Shown here one piece after another: positions 24,430-35,519 of a stretch of DNA of 64,000 bases (positions are counted from its first letter, which is position 1; each line of letters starts with the position of its first letter). Under the pieces are notes generated by a model that was not told the origin of the DNA, made no database searches, and saw only the letters and a list, made by a program, of their open reading frames with translations. Source of the stretch: Phytoseiulus persimilis (Eukaryota > Arthropoda > Arachnida > Mesostigmata > Phytoseiidae); contig CM075102.1 in assembly GCA_037576195.1 (NCBI GenBank), positions 51,022,745 through 51,086,744 on the forward strand. The letters are read 5' to 3'. The position numbers were made by a program, and so were the translations under genes.

Positions 24430-25227
24430 ATGTCGGTGTCCCTGCTGAAGAAAACCGCATTGCTCATGGGGGACCTCAAAGACTTGAATGCCAAGAAAAA
24501 GTCGTCCTCAAAAGCAGGTAGAGTAATTTCACAATGTTCCACCCGGCTTGGTTTCACAAATTCTTCCGCCGATAAATCCTCATCTGTTGTTCGCAGAAGA
24601 ATCTTTGAGTCGGATGGTCGATGCTAGGAAACTCAATAAAATGAAGCTGGTGAAGCTCTCGTCGAAAGAGAAACAAACTCGGAGACTACTTGATGATATG
24701 CGAAAGAAGAAAAGAACATCGGAGGCTGATCTTCGCAAAAACATCGCAAGAGTTCAAAAGTTTGTGCTAGCCTCCACATACGAGCTCCATGATGTGATGC
24801 GAGCGTGCCCGGTGGGTTCGGCGGGACATTTTCTCTTGAAGACATTCTGATCAATTCATTGCAGGTTCAGCGAGAAAATCAACAGCTATTCGAAGAGAGC
24901 GCTCGCGAACGATTTGGTTCGCAGGCGTATTTTCAAGAATCAAACTGGGACCTGCATCGCTCTCAAAACTGAGGATGATGATTTGCAACAGTCAGCCTTC
25001 ACAGAGGAGGATTTCAAGAGGTGTTTATAACGATCATGCGTGGCGTGGGTTTTGAATGGCGTGGGACCTGCCGACGCGTTTTTTTCCCTCAGACTCCGGA
25101 GAATTGCCATCCATCATCAATGATGATTTCAATAGTTGGTATCCATTCCAGGTTCGAAGCAGAATACAACATCAAATACACGGAACGAGCAAAGGAGCGA
25201 GCAGAAATCCAGAAATATATCAAATAA
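24430..25227 (+). CDS. RPS19BP1: Probable ribosomal protein S19-binding protein 1 / active regulator of SIRT1 (AROS) homologue
   Basis: Small basic, probably nucleolar protein; the vertebrate member binds RPS19 and SIRT1 and takes part in small-subunit biogenesis. Exons: 24430-24517, 24597-24804, 24865-25020, 25152-25227, giving about 175 residues with consistent phases. The start is MSVSLLKKTALLMGDL. A lysine-rich helical middle follows (KLSSKEKQTRRLLDDMRKKK). The best family evidence is the C-terminal block SAFTEEDFKRFEAEY, close to the vertebrate TEEDFQKFQQEY ending. Length exceeds the human protein (136). The exon 2 donor (GTGCCC at 24805) is weak and could be misplaced by a few codons. 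AATAAA at 25223-25228 overlaps the stop codon, so it is probably not the signal used. The family call rests on a short motif and overall character. Confidence 0.6.
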
Positions 25228-25280
25228 AACTCGTTACTTCGATCCCGCGGAGTTTTCTAGCCCTATTTGGACACCCCGAG

Positions 25281-25514
25281 CAGTGGCGTACCCAGGGGGG
25301 GGGGGGCAATGCCATCTCCCAAAGCTTTTCGGTGATATTGGGAAGGGTGGATTAAATTCCACTCCCATGGGCGAAATTGTTCCGCAAATATTCTGTGTTA
25401 TCTGTAAACCATGTCGATTGCGTCATGAAAAACTCGCGACGATGATGCTGATCATCATCATCGTCATCACATCCTTGGTCCCTCTCCCCCCAAGAGAAGC
25501 TGGGGACGCCCCTG
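25281..25514. mobile_element. hAT-type MITE, 234 bp (family 2)
   Basis: Starts CAGTGGCGTACCCAG and ends with its inverted copy at 13 of 15 bases. Flanking repeats ACCCCGAG (25273-25280) and ACCACGAG (25515-25522) match at 7 of 8, fitting an 8-bp target duplication. A run of 12 G follows the left terminus, and a TCATCATCAT-rich tract lies near 25447. No transposase frame. The internal sequence differs from the 288-bp family. It begins 53 bases after the AROS stop codon. Confidence 0.7.
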
Positions 25515-26257
25515 ACCACGAGTCAGGCTCCTACGAGCGGCCAAGAATGATGGATGGGCTCACTGGGAGACAGATCGGGACGCGAAAGATTGCGGAACCT
25601 TTCAGTTTGTACGAAGATGAGGGCTGTTGAGATCTTGATCGGTTGGTAGGCGATGGGACTCGAGGATCGCCCCCCGGGAACAAGTTGCTCGCTCGACTGG
25701 CTCCTACTCGGCTTCATTGGAAATACAGTGAATATGTGGTCCATCATGGCACTGCCGTAAGAGCGTGGGCCAACGGTCTGGGGAGGTCACTCCACTCGAA
25801 GTTTCCTGTCCAAGCTCTTTGTGACCGATGACTCCCAAGTCGTAAAAGGAAGGAAAACTAATGCGATGCCAAATTATCGGATGCTCGACGGGAGAAGAGG
25901 CGTCGAGATCTGGGACACTTCCTGATCGCACACTGAGCTCGAACAGATCCTCCAGTTGCCGGAAATTCTCAGATGACTGTCTCGAACAATCGTCGAATGG
26001 GCCGAGCGTTGCGTTCCACACAGCGGCTAAATGCTGACCTTTCTTCCGAGTTCGCTCGGGTGTGGTCCTATGCGGGAGAGGATGCTGCTCCTGCGAAAAT
26101 AAGCGTTAACCCTTCAGCGAACGATCAAATAAATGAGATTTGAGTTCCGATCAGGAGAAGGAAGAGGTGGAAATTCTCGAATCGACTACCCTGTGTGCAC
26201 TCGATCATCGAGATTCCCTTGAAAGTATCCGGGTGAGCCTTCCGTTACGGCGGCCGC
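25515..26257. other. No gene recognised
   Basis: Between two MITEs. No conserved coding block on either strand. Confidence 0.35.
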
Positions 26258-26545
26258 CAGTGGCGTAACAAGGGTCTCTGGTGCCCGGGGCGGCCAACGG
26301 AAATGACGCTCCCCCCATCCCACCTAGGCAGAAAACATGAGCTAGGTTTGCATGGATCAAAACATCAGATGAACTGATTCCTCCAGGTTTATCATTCAGA
26401 CGGATCCGAGCTCGAAAAGTGAACCTTGAGGGCTCTCATGACCGCGATCTCCAGTGGGAAGCTAGAAATGGCGCCCCCGGCGCTCCTCGGTCAGGTGGTG
26501 CCCGGGGCGGTCCGCCCCTCCGCCCCTCCCCTTGTTACGCCACTG
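26258..26545. mobile_element. hAT-type MITE, 288 bp (family 1, copy C)
   Basis: The outer 17 bases (CAGTGGCGTAACAAGGG) form a perfect terminal inverted repeat. The flanking 8-bp duplication GCGGCCGC (26250-26257, 26546-26553) is perfect and is itself a palindrome. It has the same length as the copy at 2192-2479 and the same subterminal CCGCCCCGGGCA motif near both ends, here on the opposite strand. The centre has diverged. Non-autonomous. Confidence 0.88.
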
Positions 26546-27538
26546 GCGGCCGCCCTACCCCAGTCTCGTAGCAAAAGTGGTAGTTCCGTCTCTGACGTTC
26601 TCACTTCGACGATTGTTCTGAAAGCCCGCCCTTCCCCGCGCGAATGTCTCATGAGAAGTCTTATAGCACGTGCAGCGGCGTTTTCAGGGGCTGCATCATA
26701 ATGTTGTTTTCGTGGATCTCACACTCATTTCAAAGCTTCCTGTTTATGGAAACCTGATGCTCATTTAGATTTCATTGACCGGAAATCGCACATCAGTATT
26801 CGTGGAATTGATTCTCCACAGTTGAGCCTCTGCAGACTCGATATTTATGGGGAACTCATCCTATCGGAATCGTTAATTTTTGGTGGGCATTACTCGGGCG
26901 GTGTAAATGGGAGAACGGGCTGCCGGAAACTGGCTTCCTCGATTTTGGAATCAGTGAAGCTTGCGAACCGGGATTCGGCTTGGTAGGCTTTCCGCAAGAG
27001 GCTTCATCGATCAGTAATCGTGTTAAGGACGATCCGAGATTTCTCCTGATTCAACCTAGTATAAACTCAGTTCTGATCAGATGCTACGCGGAAGATCTTC
27101 CCCCTCCAAGTAGACACGAATCGGATCGTCGAGAATCGCTTGCCATCTGGAAAAGTTGCCGGGAGCTGCAACACTTCAAATAGCGACGATCTCCTCGGGA
27201 ACCGACGCCTTCCTGGCGCAGGAATCACCGTCCTCCGACTTCAGCGAATGCTGGAACCGAGGACGATAATCCAAATGCCACTGATGCAAACTTACGTCTC
27301 AAGAGCGAACAATGATCCGGCTCGTTGGAAATCGTGTGCCTGTCTCGGACAAACCTCTCCGGACATTCTTGCAATTTATTCGTGGAGCCGGTCTTATCTA
27401 GAGCCTTTAAAAATCGTTGTATGATCAGGCAGTGCCTAGTCTTCGCCGTTTTGCTCAAGTTAGGAATCTGTCGGTGACTGAGTGCTTCGCGCCGCTCGTT
27501 ACGGCCAGCTGAGAACAGAATCACCACCACTGATCTTA
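26546..27538. other. No gene recognised
   Basis: Short open frames only, up to about 94 codons, with no recognisable motif. Confidence 0.35.
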
Positions 27539-28571
27539 CAAGGGAAGTATACGAAGTGTAACAGCCAGATTTGAATGAGAGGACGCCCGTTTGGTAGTCT
27601 ATGCTGGGCCATGTTCGGGCCCGCATTTGATCGTCTTCAATGGGTCCGTGTTTTTTTTCTCGATGAGCCCGAAATTAGGGAAAATACGTTTTCCGACCTT
27701 CCAGGGCCGATTGACGCCTCTATTTCTGATCAGTGATTAGAGTTCGACTCTGGATCAGTGACTGGACTAGGTAGTACACAGAGAGATCGAGTGAATCTTG
27801 TTCCACCAAACTCAGAACGGAAAGCAATATCCTGGGTGACCAATGAGGCATAGTCTTCAACAGGTGTTCAGCGCATTCCATACCATGTCGTTCACATATG
27901 CAAAGTTTTTCTTGGTGTCATCAACAAAACTTGGGAGAGAAATGCTACAGAATATGTTTGCTTGTCATTGATTGTTTTTTTGCGTCGTTTCTCTTGATAG
28001 GAGTTGCTTCCGTCGTCCTCAGGACTTCTGAACCCATACTCATGAGACGTTCTTCGAACAAGACTACAATTCTGTCTGGCCTTATAGTAGAGCCCTCAAC
28101 TCGTGGCTGAATTCAAATCTCATGAAGTCTAATCCGGCAGCGAAGTTATGATCGGCTTTTTATACTGAAGCAAGTTGACGCACGCGCAGTGGATGGTGGG
28201 CAATTCTAACACCAGGGAGAATTGAGGAGCTAATCCACGATTATGACCGCAAGGAGGTGCCATATCGTGCTGCTGCTCGGTCGCAAACGATCCAGGGGGA
28301 AAAAGTGAGTGCCTAGACCGTCTCAATGCGTATTCCCCACATCAGTCACTAATTCAGGCTCAAAAACTCGAGTTACACACAAGAACAGGGGGGTCAATCC
28401 GCACTGGAAAGCAGGAAAACCTCTTTTTTTCGGATTTTAGGACCTCCCAAGAAAAAAAACACGGGCCCATTAAAGACGATTAGCTGTGGGCCTGGACATG
28501 ACCCACCATGGACTACCAAATGGGCACCTTCTCATTCAACTCTGGGTGTTACACTTCGTATAGTTCCCTTG
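27539..28571. mobile_element. 1,033-bp non-autonomous DNA transposon with long inverted termini
   Basis: Left arm (27539-about 27718) and right arm (about 28388-28571) are inverted copies of each other over roughly 180 bp at about 80% identity by eye. They begin CAAGGGAA and share TATACGAAGTGTAACA. Both ends abut TTA (27536-27538, 28572-28574). A 3-bp TTA duplication is typical of PIF/Harbinger elements, but the terminus is not diagnostic. The roughly 670-bp centre has no transposase-like frame. Confidence 0.8.
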
Positions 28572-31500
28572 TTAGCTCTCGACTCCAATCCTCATCCTCA
28601 TATTTCGATTAAGGAGTGACGTGGCAGGGTGGGTCAAGGACATGTTCGTGTTCTGAAGTCTTTCGAGAAGCGTTCTGAATCCGAACGTCGTGACGAGCAT
28701 CCTGAAAGAAAGAGAGGAAGCTATAGAAAAAATTCCACCTCTCCGCGGAAGCTCTTCTCGGAAGAAACAGAATCGGGATAAAGTAATTGATCAAGCTGCC
28801 GCTCGGCTGCCTCGCCGTTAGCGGATCAAATCTTGTGACTTTCCGAAGCACGCTAGTTTTCCTCATCGCAGACTATGATGCAGAGAAGAGAAGAGAAAAG
28901 CTGACGAGTGTTTCCTCCTCTGAAGCATGGAGCTAGGCTCCTCATGATCCGAATCGAATCTCATTATTCGACGTCACAGAACTCGCGGTCCAGATAAGAT
29001 TCAAAAAAGGGAGCGGGAAGTTGCTGACAAACTAGCTCGCTTCGTCTCTCGCGTCGCTTGACATTGAGCCCGAGGTAGCTTCTTCCTCTACTTTCACAAA
29101 ACGCGCTGGATCTAACAGGATCGTAACATTCCGTTGATCTTAAAGGCTGCGAAGACTCAATTCGTACAGCGAGTGAGCAGGTTCTTTTGCAGAGCGATTC
29201 ACGCGAACCACACGTCCTTGTATACCGTGGAGCTAGATCTAACGTCGCAGAGTCGCCATCGACTAAATTTTCAACCCGTAATTCCTGAGAATCTCTGAGA
29301 GAGAACTGATAGCAACCTCAATCCCCGCCAGGAGCAGTGACATACAGGAGAGCGAAGTGGCCATGCCACAGGCAGCGCGCGTCCAACGAGGTTCTCATTC
29401 AGATATGTAGAAGAACATTATCGGCGGGTCTCTCTGTTCGTGACGTCGCATCCTTCGACTCTCTCCACTCTGTTCTCTGTGGTCTCTGGTATACCGTTGC
29501 AAGCAACACAAAGCAATGCGCTCGGAGAGAGATAGGCTAGTTTCTTCACTCTGTTCGGGATATCGGTTTCAAGGGTTCGTTTGGATCGAACGGAGAGGTG
29601 AGAAACCCAACACTGCCGCTGCCAAGGCATTGGCGCTCTGTCGGAGACCACATCGTTCACCTTCCGAGAACACTGTTAGTTTACTGTACGTGAGCTTAGT
29701 TTTCCGAGCTAGTTATCCAGTTCGACGTGTCTCCAGTCACGCAGAGGGAATCACGCCTGAGGGAAGTCTGAGATACGTGATAATAGAGTGGATCGCGCAC
29801 GGTTTCCGGCGCCTCCATCCTTGTGCTTCAGCCATGTCGAGCACTGTCTCAGTGGAAGCATCATCACCTGATAGGTAGTTTTTCTTGATCTCGCGGCTGT
29901 CGGGCACTCACTAGCCGTTCGTACTTGGGCTATATCGTCAGCTTCCCCGTCGCGATTTCTCTCCACAGTGGTTACTGCAGATATCGCATATAATCACGGA
30001 TAAGTTTCGCTGGACCCACTTGCGCGTGCTATTCTCCCCAACAAAGCTCTTCGGGCCAACCCGAACGAGGTAGCTATTGTCTACCGGGATTGACCGTGAA
30101 AACTGAGCATCGGAACTAAATTGTCGCCAAGCTACGGTTCGCGGTGCGCCGCTGCACTACGGGACACGGGTGCGTGATTTTCGGCATTCATCTCCCCCTC
30201 TCCCAACGGTGGCAGATTTTTTCCTATTGTCATCGCTCAGTGATGCATGACAATTCTCGTCGGCGGGCAAGACGAACTCACTCTTGCCAGGTTCTCCCGC
30301 TCTCTCTCTCACGCTCGCAGTGGCTCCCTCTCTCTGCCTATCCCTCAGAGCGTCAAGTTCACCAAGTGTTCACGTCTAACGGTGATTCCTGCTGCGGAAA
30401 TTTGGGACGTGATTTCGATTCGTCTATGCTTGATCTTCTCTGCTGGTGAGCTTCTCAACGTGTTTCTCACTGAAGCGCCTCCCATGCGACGTCCGGTTAC
30501 CAGAGGCCGCTGAACGGATTTCCGCTGCACTCGAAAAAAGTCACTGCTTTGAAGAGTCCTCTTGAGTGTGTTTCACCATCTCGCATCTGACACAGCCAAG
30601 ACCAACGACTGAGTTCTTGAGTGCGATGGGGATCTTCCGGGGATGATCCAGTATGCGGTGAGTTTCCACATTGAGCGTCCCGTGGGAGAAAAGTCCAATG
30701 AGCTCTCATCGATCAAGTTTCAGAAATTCGATACCTAGAATCGGATTCGAGAATTAGTCCATCGCTGGATCAAAGAGAATTCGCGGAGAATGAACAAGTA
30801 TGGGCAACGCGAAAGCTCTCTCGGCTCTTTGCCGCACAGGCTCACGATCTTCTTGTTTCCCTATCGTCGATCAGGCCCTTGACTCCCTCGGCAAGCGACA
30901 GCTCCGATCGCTCTGCGACCATAGTAATTAATGAAGGATATTCACCGTGTCGCGTATTCCCTTTCGCTAGATGTTTAGAACCGCGGAGGAGCATTTGATG
31001 ACATCTCGACTTATCTGCTCGGAGGTCCTCTCAGGCCTGTCAAGGTCTTTGGCCGTAATACACTGGTTCTGTGTGCTCGCGCGGTCAACGGTTTCATTTC
31101 CTTTCGTTCACTCAATTTAGGCTGCAGCTTATCAAACGGAGTGAAGCTCGCCGGGAGTCAAGTTTCCTCCTGGTGGACTTTTTCTTGGATCCATGCTTGC
31201 TCTGTGAGGAACGTTCTGTTCAACTCACTCCACCGCCACACCGGTTTTCCTCAAGGAAATGACATTCACGTTTTTGCGGACAAATGTTTCAGAACGAGCG
31301 AGTTCCAGTCAAATCGAGGTTGAACCATCTCGCAAGAGTTTTTACAACATAGTTTTCTTCGAATCGATGACTTCGTCGGGGAAACAGTCAGAACATCGAC
31401 ATGGACCAAAGAGCTGTGTTCTGAGAAGAAATTGAAAACCGTTCTTCGAAATGCTTAGTCTAGGCACGCCCTTCGTTAGCATCGTTCTGCCGCTGAAGTA

Positions 31501-31771
31501 GCCCTCGAACATGAGGAAGCATTGTAGCCGCCGCGATTACCTAGCGCTAGCTGTGCAAACTCAAATGCCACTTTCGACCGCTCGACGGCGGCTGCATGCA
31601 TTCCGGCCACGAGGCTGACAGATCAAGCTCTGCCCTCCAAAGACATCGTGCTTCCAACGAGCGTGCCATACTCTCAGACGATGAAGACGAATGGGTGAAA
31701 ATATCGCACTGACTGCATCGCTAATCGGCTTCGTTTCCCACAGAGTTGATCGGAGGCAATAAAGAGCACTC
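28572..31771. other. No gene recognised; upstream region of EXOC5
   Basis: No conserved protein block on either strand in 3.2 kb. A CT-rich simple tract lies near 30297-30345. The EXOC5 promoter should sit near the right end. Confidence 0.4.
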
Positions 31772-34700
31772 ATGGCGAACCTGGTGAACTATTTAGAGCA
31801 GGTGAGAGTCTAAGCCAGCTTACGCTGAAGAATTATCTTTTAGCGTTTTGCTTATCGATGACCACTGGATGATTGCGTTCATCGGCTCTCGAGTATCCAA
31901 TGAGACGCTATGGGGGACTGCGATGGGGAATTTTCCATCCAGAAGTTCGATCGCGCTGCGGGTCAGCTGAGCGTACTGCTCCGGCTACCAACCAGCTCAG
32001 AGAAAATGAGATTTGGAAGAATACGCAGAAATAACGTTTTGTATTTCGATAAGTTTGTTCGTCAGATGTCTAAGTCAGTGATATAACGTTTGGGGCTCGT
32101 CGCGTTGCAGACCGACCTGGCAAATGAGGCCATGGGCGGTGAGGCGTATCTGCTTTTGTTGACAGCTTCTAAAGAATCAAAAGCAACACAAGGCATTTCG
32201 GCGAATCGTCTGTCGTCGGGGTCGGCAACTCACCCTCGCCCGATCCTGGAAGCATTTCCACCAAGTCTCGGAATCCTTGAAATGACGTGAAAATCTACCG
32301 AATCGATATTCAGTGTGGTGCTCTTCGCTCGAGCAAAGTGGTGTGACCCTTCTCATACGTCCAGTTGGAAGCGAACATCAGTTCTGCGGTGGAGCTGTAC
32401 CCGAACTTAACGGAGCTGTATAATTTGTTCCAAGAACGACTTCGATGTCAACTGTTTCGTGGAACGCCTCGCACGGCAAGCTATGGCTGGAGGAGCACCT
32501 GAAAGCGGCGAAGACGCGAGAGCTCTCCGAGCCAATTTTCAACAAACGATCAGAGACTTGGCCGATGAATACGGATATCAGGAAGAGCGAGCTCGGCTTC
32601 TCCAAAAAGTTCGTTTGTTTCCTTCAACGAGTACGACGTTCAGTTCACCCGAGCAAACCACATGCGGCAAGATTTGACCCGTTCAGTTGACAGGCGACAA
32701 GTATTCGACGTCATGGTTCATAAGCTTCAAGCACATGACTGACAGTGTTCTGATGCGGCATTTTGTGTTTGTCCAGAAATGCGAGAAGGCGGAAACGGAA
32801 CTACAGGAGCAGGCTCGAGGTATCCTCGCTCATCAACAAGCAGCTCGAGTCAACTACAAACAGGCTCGCCGCCAGATGAATCACATAGTGGCGAAGGTTA
32901 GCGCACGATCGGCCCTGACAGACATCTCCCGATACGTCGAAGATGAATTCGTTGAGTATTCGCGAGCTCCTGTTGCCCGGTCGTGGATGAAAACGTCTCC
33001 TTTCCCCCGCAGACGACCCATCTCGGGGACATGCTGGAAGCCCATCACATTCCGAGGAGCAGGCTGATGGACACAGCGTCCCTGATAGAGCAATTCGAGA
33101 ACGTCGTGTCCACCGGATCACGTCCGAGTTCCGGCGGCAGCAATGCTGTGGATCCAGATTATGCTGAGAATATCCTCAAACTTCACCTCGCTGCCAGTGA
33201 GCTCCTCTCGAATCGCTACGATGATGCCAAACAGAAGATAGCCAAAGAATACTCGGAAGTAAGAAATTTTCCGAAAGTTTCCGTGGCATATGTAGGGTCT
33301 CCGGCTTGTGTCTCGCAGCCTCAGAGGGCGAAAAAGTGTCAGGGATGTGATGGCGAAATGATATCTGAGGCTTCAACGCGGCAAATTTGCTCACCATCGA
33401 AGTGGCCAGAAAATTTTCGGAATCACCTCCGCGGATGGGAGGGCAGACCTTTTCGGCAACTTTGCAGGGGCTGAGACGGGCAATGAGAAGCATGGTCTTG
33501 ATAGTGAACTTCATAGGTCTTGACACGCCGATGTGTGGTCGCTGCTGCTACGTCATAGCCACATCCGAACGCTGGTTTGTGTTGACTCGCTTCTCACGTT
33601 GACCTTGACATCCCCCAGGTCGAAGCCAGCCTGCTAGCCGAAATGTCGGTCGCCCAACGTAAAGGGGATATTGGTCGACTCCGCGAAATCGTGACTCTGA
33701 TGTCCAATTTCTGTGGATACACAGCCTGTGTCGACCAGTTCATCTTGAACGCACAGAAGAAAGCATTCATACATCCTGACGTTTTCTTGAACGTGGTGGG
33801 CTTATGTGAGAAAGTATCGCAAATTGTGCAACAGGTATGAGTTTTTTCTCTCAAAATGCTGAAGCAAGTGATTCAATATGTCTCAGTTTCTTGATTGCGA
33901 TACGGACTTATCCCACAGGTGTTTCCATATCCCGAGATTGTGACGGGGAAATTCGTCGACCATGTTCTGAGGAACCGAGTCAAAGAGTACATAAGGAACC
34001 AACTCACTCAGGAGGACGTTGCTCCAGTCATTGCGAAACAAGTGTATCTAACGCGCATCGCACAGCTCTACACCAAAGCATCGAATGTTTGCTCCGAGCT
34101 ACATGAGATTCCGATGGACAGCGCCACGAGAAACAGTCTCCCCAACATCCCTGCAGAACTTTTACAGCCTCATCTGCGGAATTACGCAGCCCTGGAGCGA
34201 CAGTGAGTGTTCGAAGTCCTATTCCTCGAAGTTTTATCCCCCGAGATGCTTATGGCATTTCCGATCCATTATCCATTGCATTTCACCGGGAAATCATGAT
34301 GGAGTTTATGATTGAGACGCTTCTTTTCAGCTGCATGAAAATAAGATTGGATACATTGATCTCGGCCTATTATCAATCTGTTGGACACCAACGGAAAGCA
34401 ACGGTCACTTCGCCGCTGCGGAACAAGTACTCAGTTATACGCCGGGATATCCAGTCGAAAATCAATCCCAAAGCCGCATCTCTGATCAACGTGGCGCCCT
34501 CTGTCAAGGACTTCGGTGGGGAAACTTATATCTGTGAAGCACTAGCGGCCAATACTTTGCAGGTGAGGGATCGATAGCCAAACAAACTCGACCTCCCGAC
34601 TCTCACGCTCTCTCGACAAAACGAATCTCTCTGTGGCTCATGCTGGCACTCCTTACAGGAACTTCGTGAAGCTTTCACCCGCGCAACGATCATTCTCCGA

Positions 34701-35519
34701 GAGCCGGCGAAGAGTCGTCTGATTCTGAACCTCTGGGAGGTTTTCCTCTCGAAATTCGTTGAAGACCATCTCCTGTACGGTATCCATCTGGGCATCAAGA
34801 CCATACCGGTGTGTCAAGATTTGAATCAAGAGCCGAAGCAAGATTTCCTCCGAAGCGTCTATCACACGAACGCCATTTTCTACCTGATTGAAGATCTTTG
34901 TGCAGAAAAAGTCGTCCCGCTGTTGTCATGCGCAGCCGCCCAGCAGAGAGCTTTACGAGCCAAAGCGACTCACAAAACCCCACTAGAGGATGTTATAAGA
35001 GTTGGCCTGAAAAGGTCGGTGAAAGCCTACGCCAATTGGATCGGTACGCTTCTTGACAAGCAGAGAGCAGCCGAGTTTCTTGATCAACAAATGTCACAGA
35101 CTGCCAAAAAAGTTGTACAATTCAGCAAGAAGTGCCTCAAGTCTTTCGACGAATTCCTCGACGGTCAGAATAGACTGAATATCAAGATGGAGTTCGGGCG
35201 ACGTGTCCACAAAGCCATACTCCGCAACGTTCGGCGGTTCCTCTATTCGCAGGAAGCCGGTATGGGGCTGCTCTGTGACATCATGGAATACAGGGCAGTC
35301 ATGTCCTCGAACGAGCTTCCGATGCTGGATTTGATCTTCCGGCATCTGCAGACTCTGTGCACACTCCTCGTCGAGCCACCTGAAAGGCTCGTTCCCATTA
35401 TCGAGCAAGAGCTTCAGGATGAGTTGGACACGCAGATCATCAAAGAATTCGTCCAACTCCGCCAGGACTGCAAGTCTAGCAAGTTGCTTGCCGTTTTATT
35501 CCAAGACGGCAGTCCATAA
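31772..35519 (+). CDS. EXOC5: Exocyst complex component 5 (Sec10)
   Basis: Subunit of the exocyst, which tethers secretory vesicles to the plasma membrane. Eight exons: 31772-31801, 32435-32608, 32777-32896, 33013-33258, 33619-33834, 33919-34202, 34331-34562, 34659-35519. All phases agree and give 720 residues, against 708 in human. The first exon encodes only MANLVNYLEQ; the next continues NDFDVNCFVERLARQ, aligning with the vertebrate start. A coiled-coil segment follows (KCEKAETELQEQARG), then the conserved THLGDMLE block. In the C-terminal half, MEFGRRVHKAILRNVRRF and GLLCDIMEYR match the Sec10 helical bundle closely. The exon 2 donor is GTTCGT and its acceptor lacks a strong pyrimidine tract. 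A 633-base first intron and 360-base intron 4 contrast with the short others. AATAAA at 35998 is a possible end signal. Confidence 0.95.
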
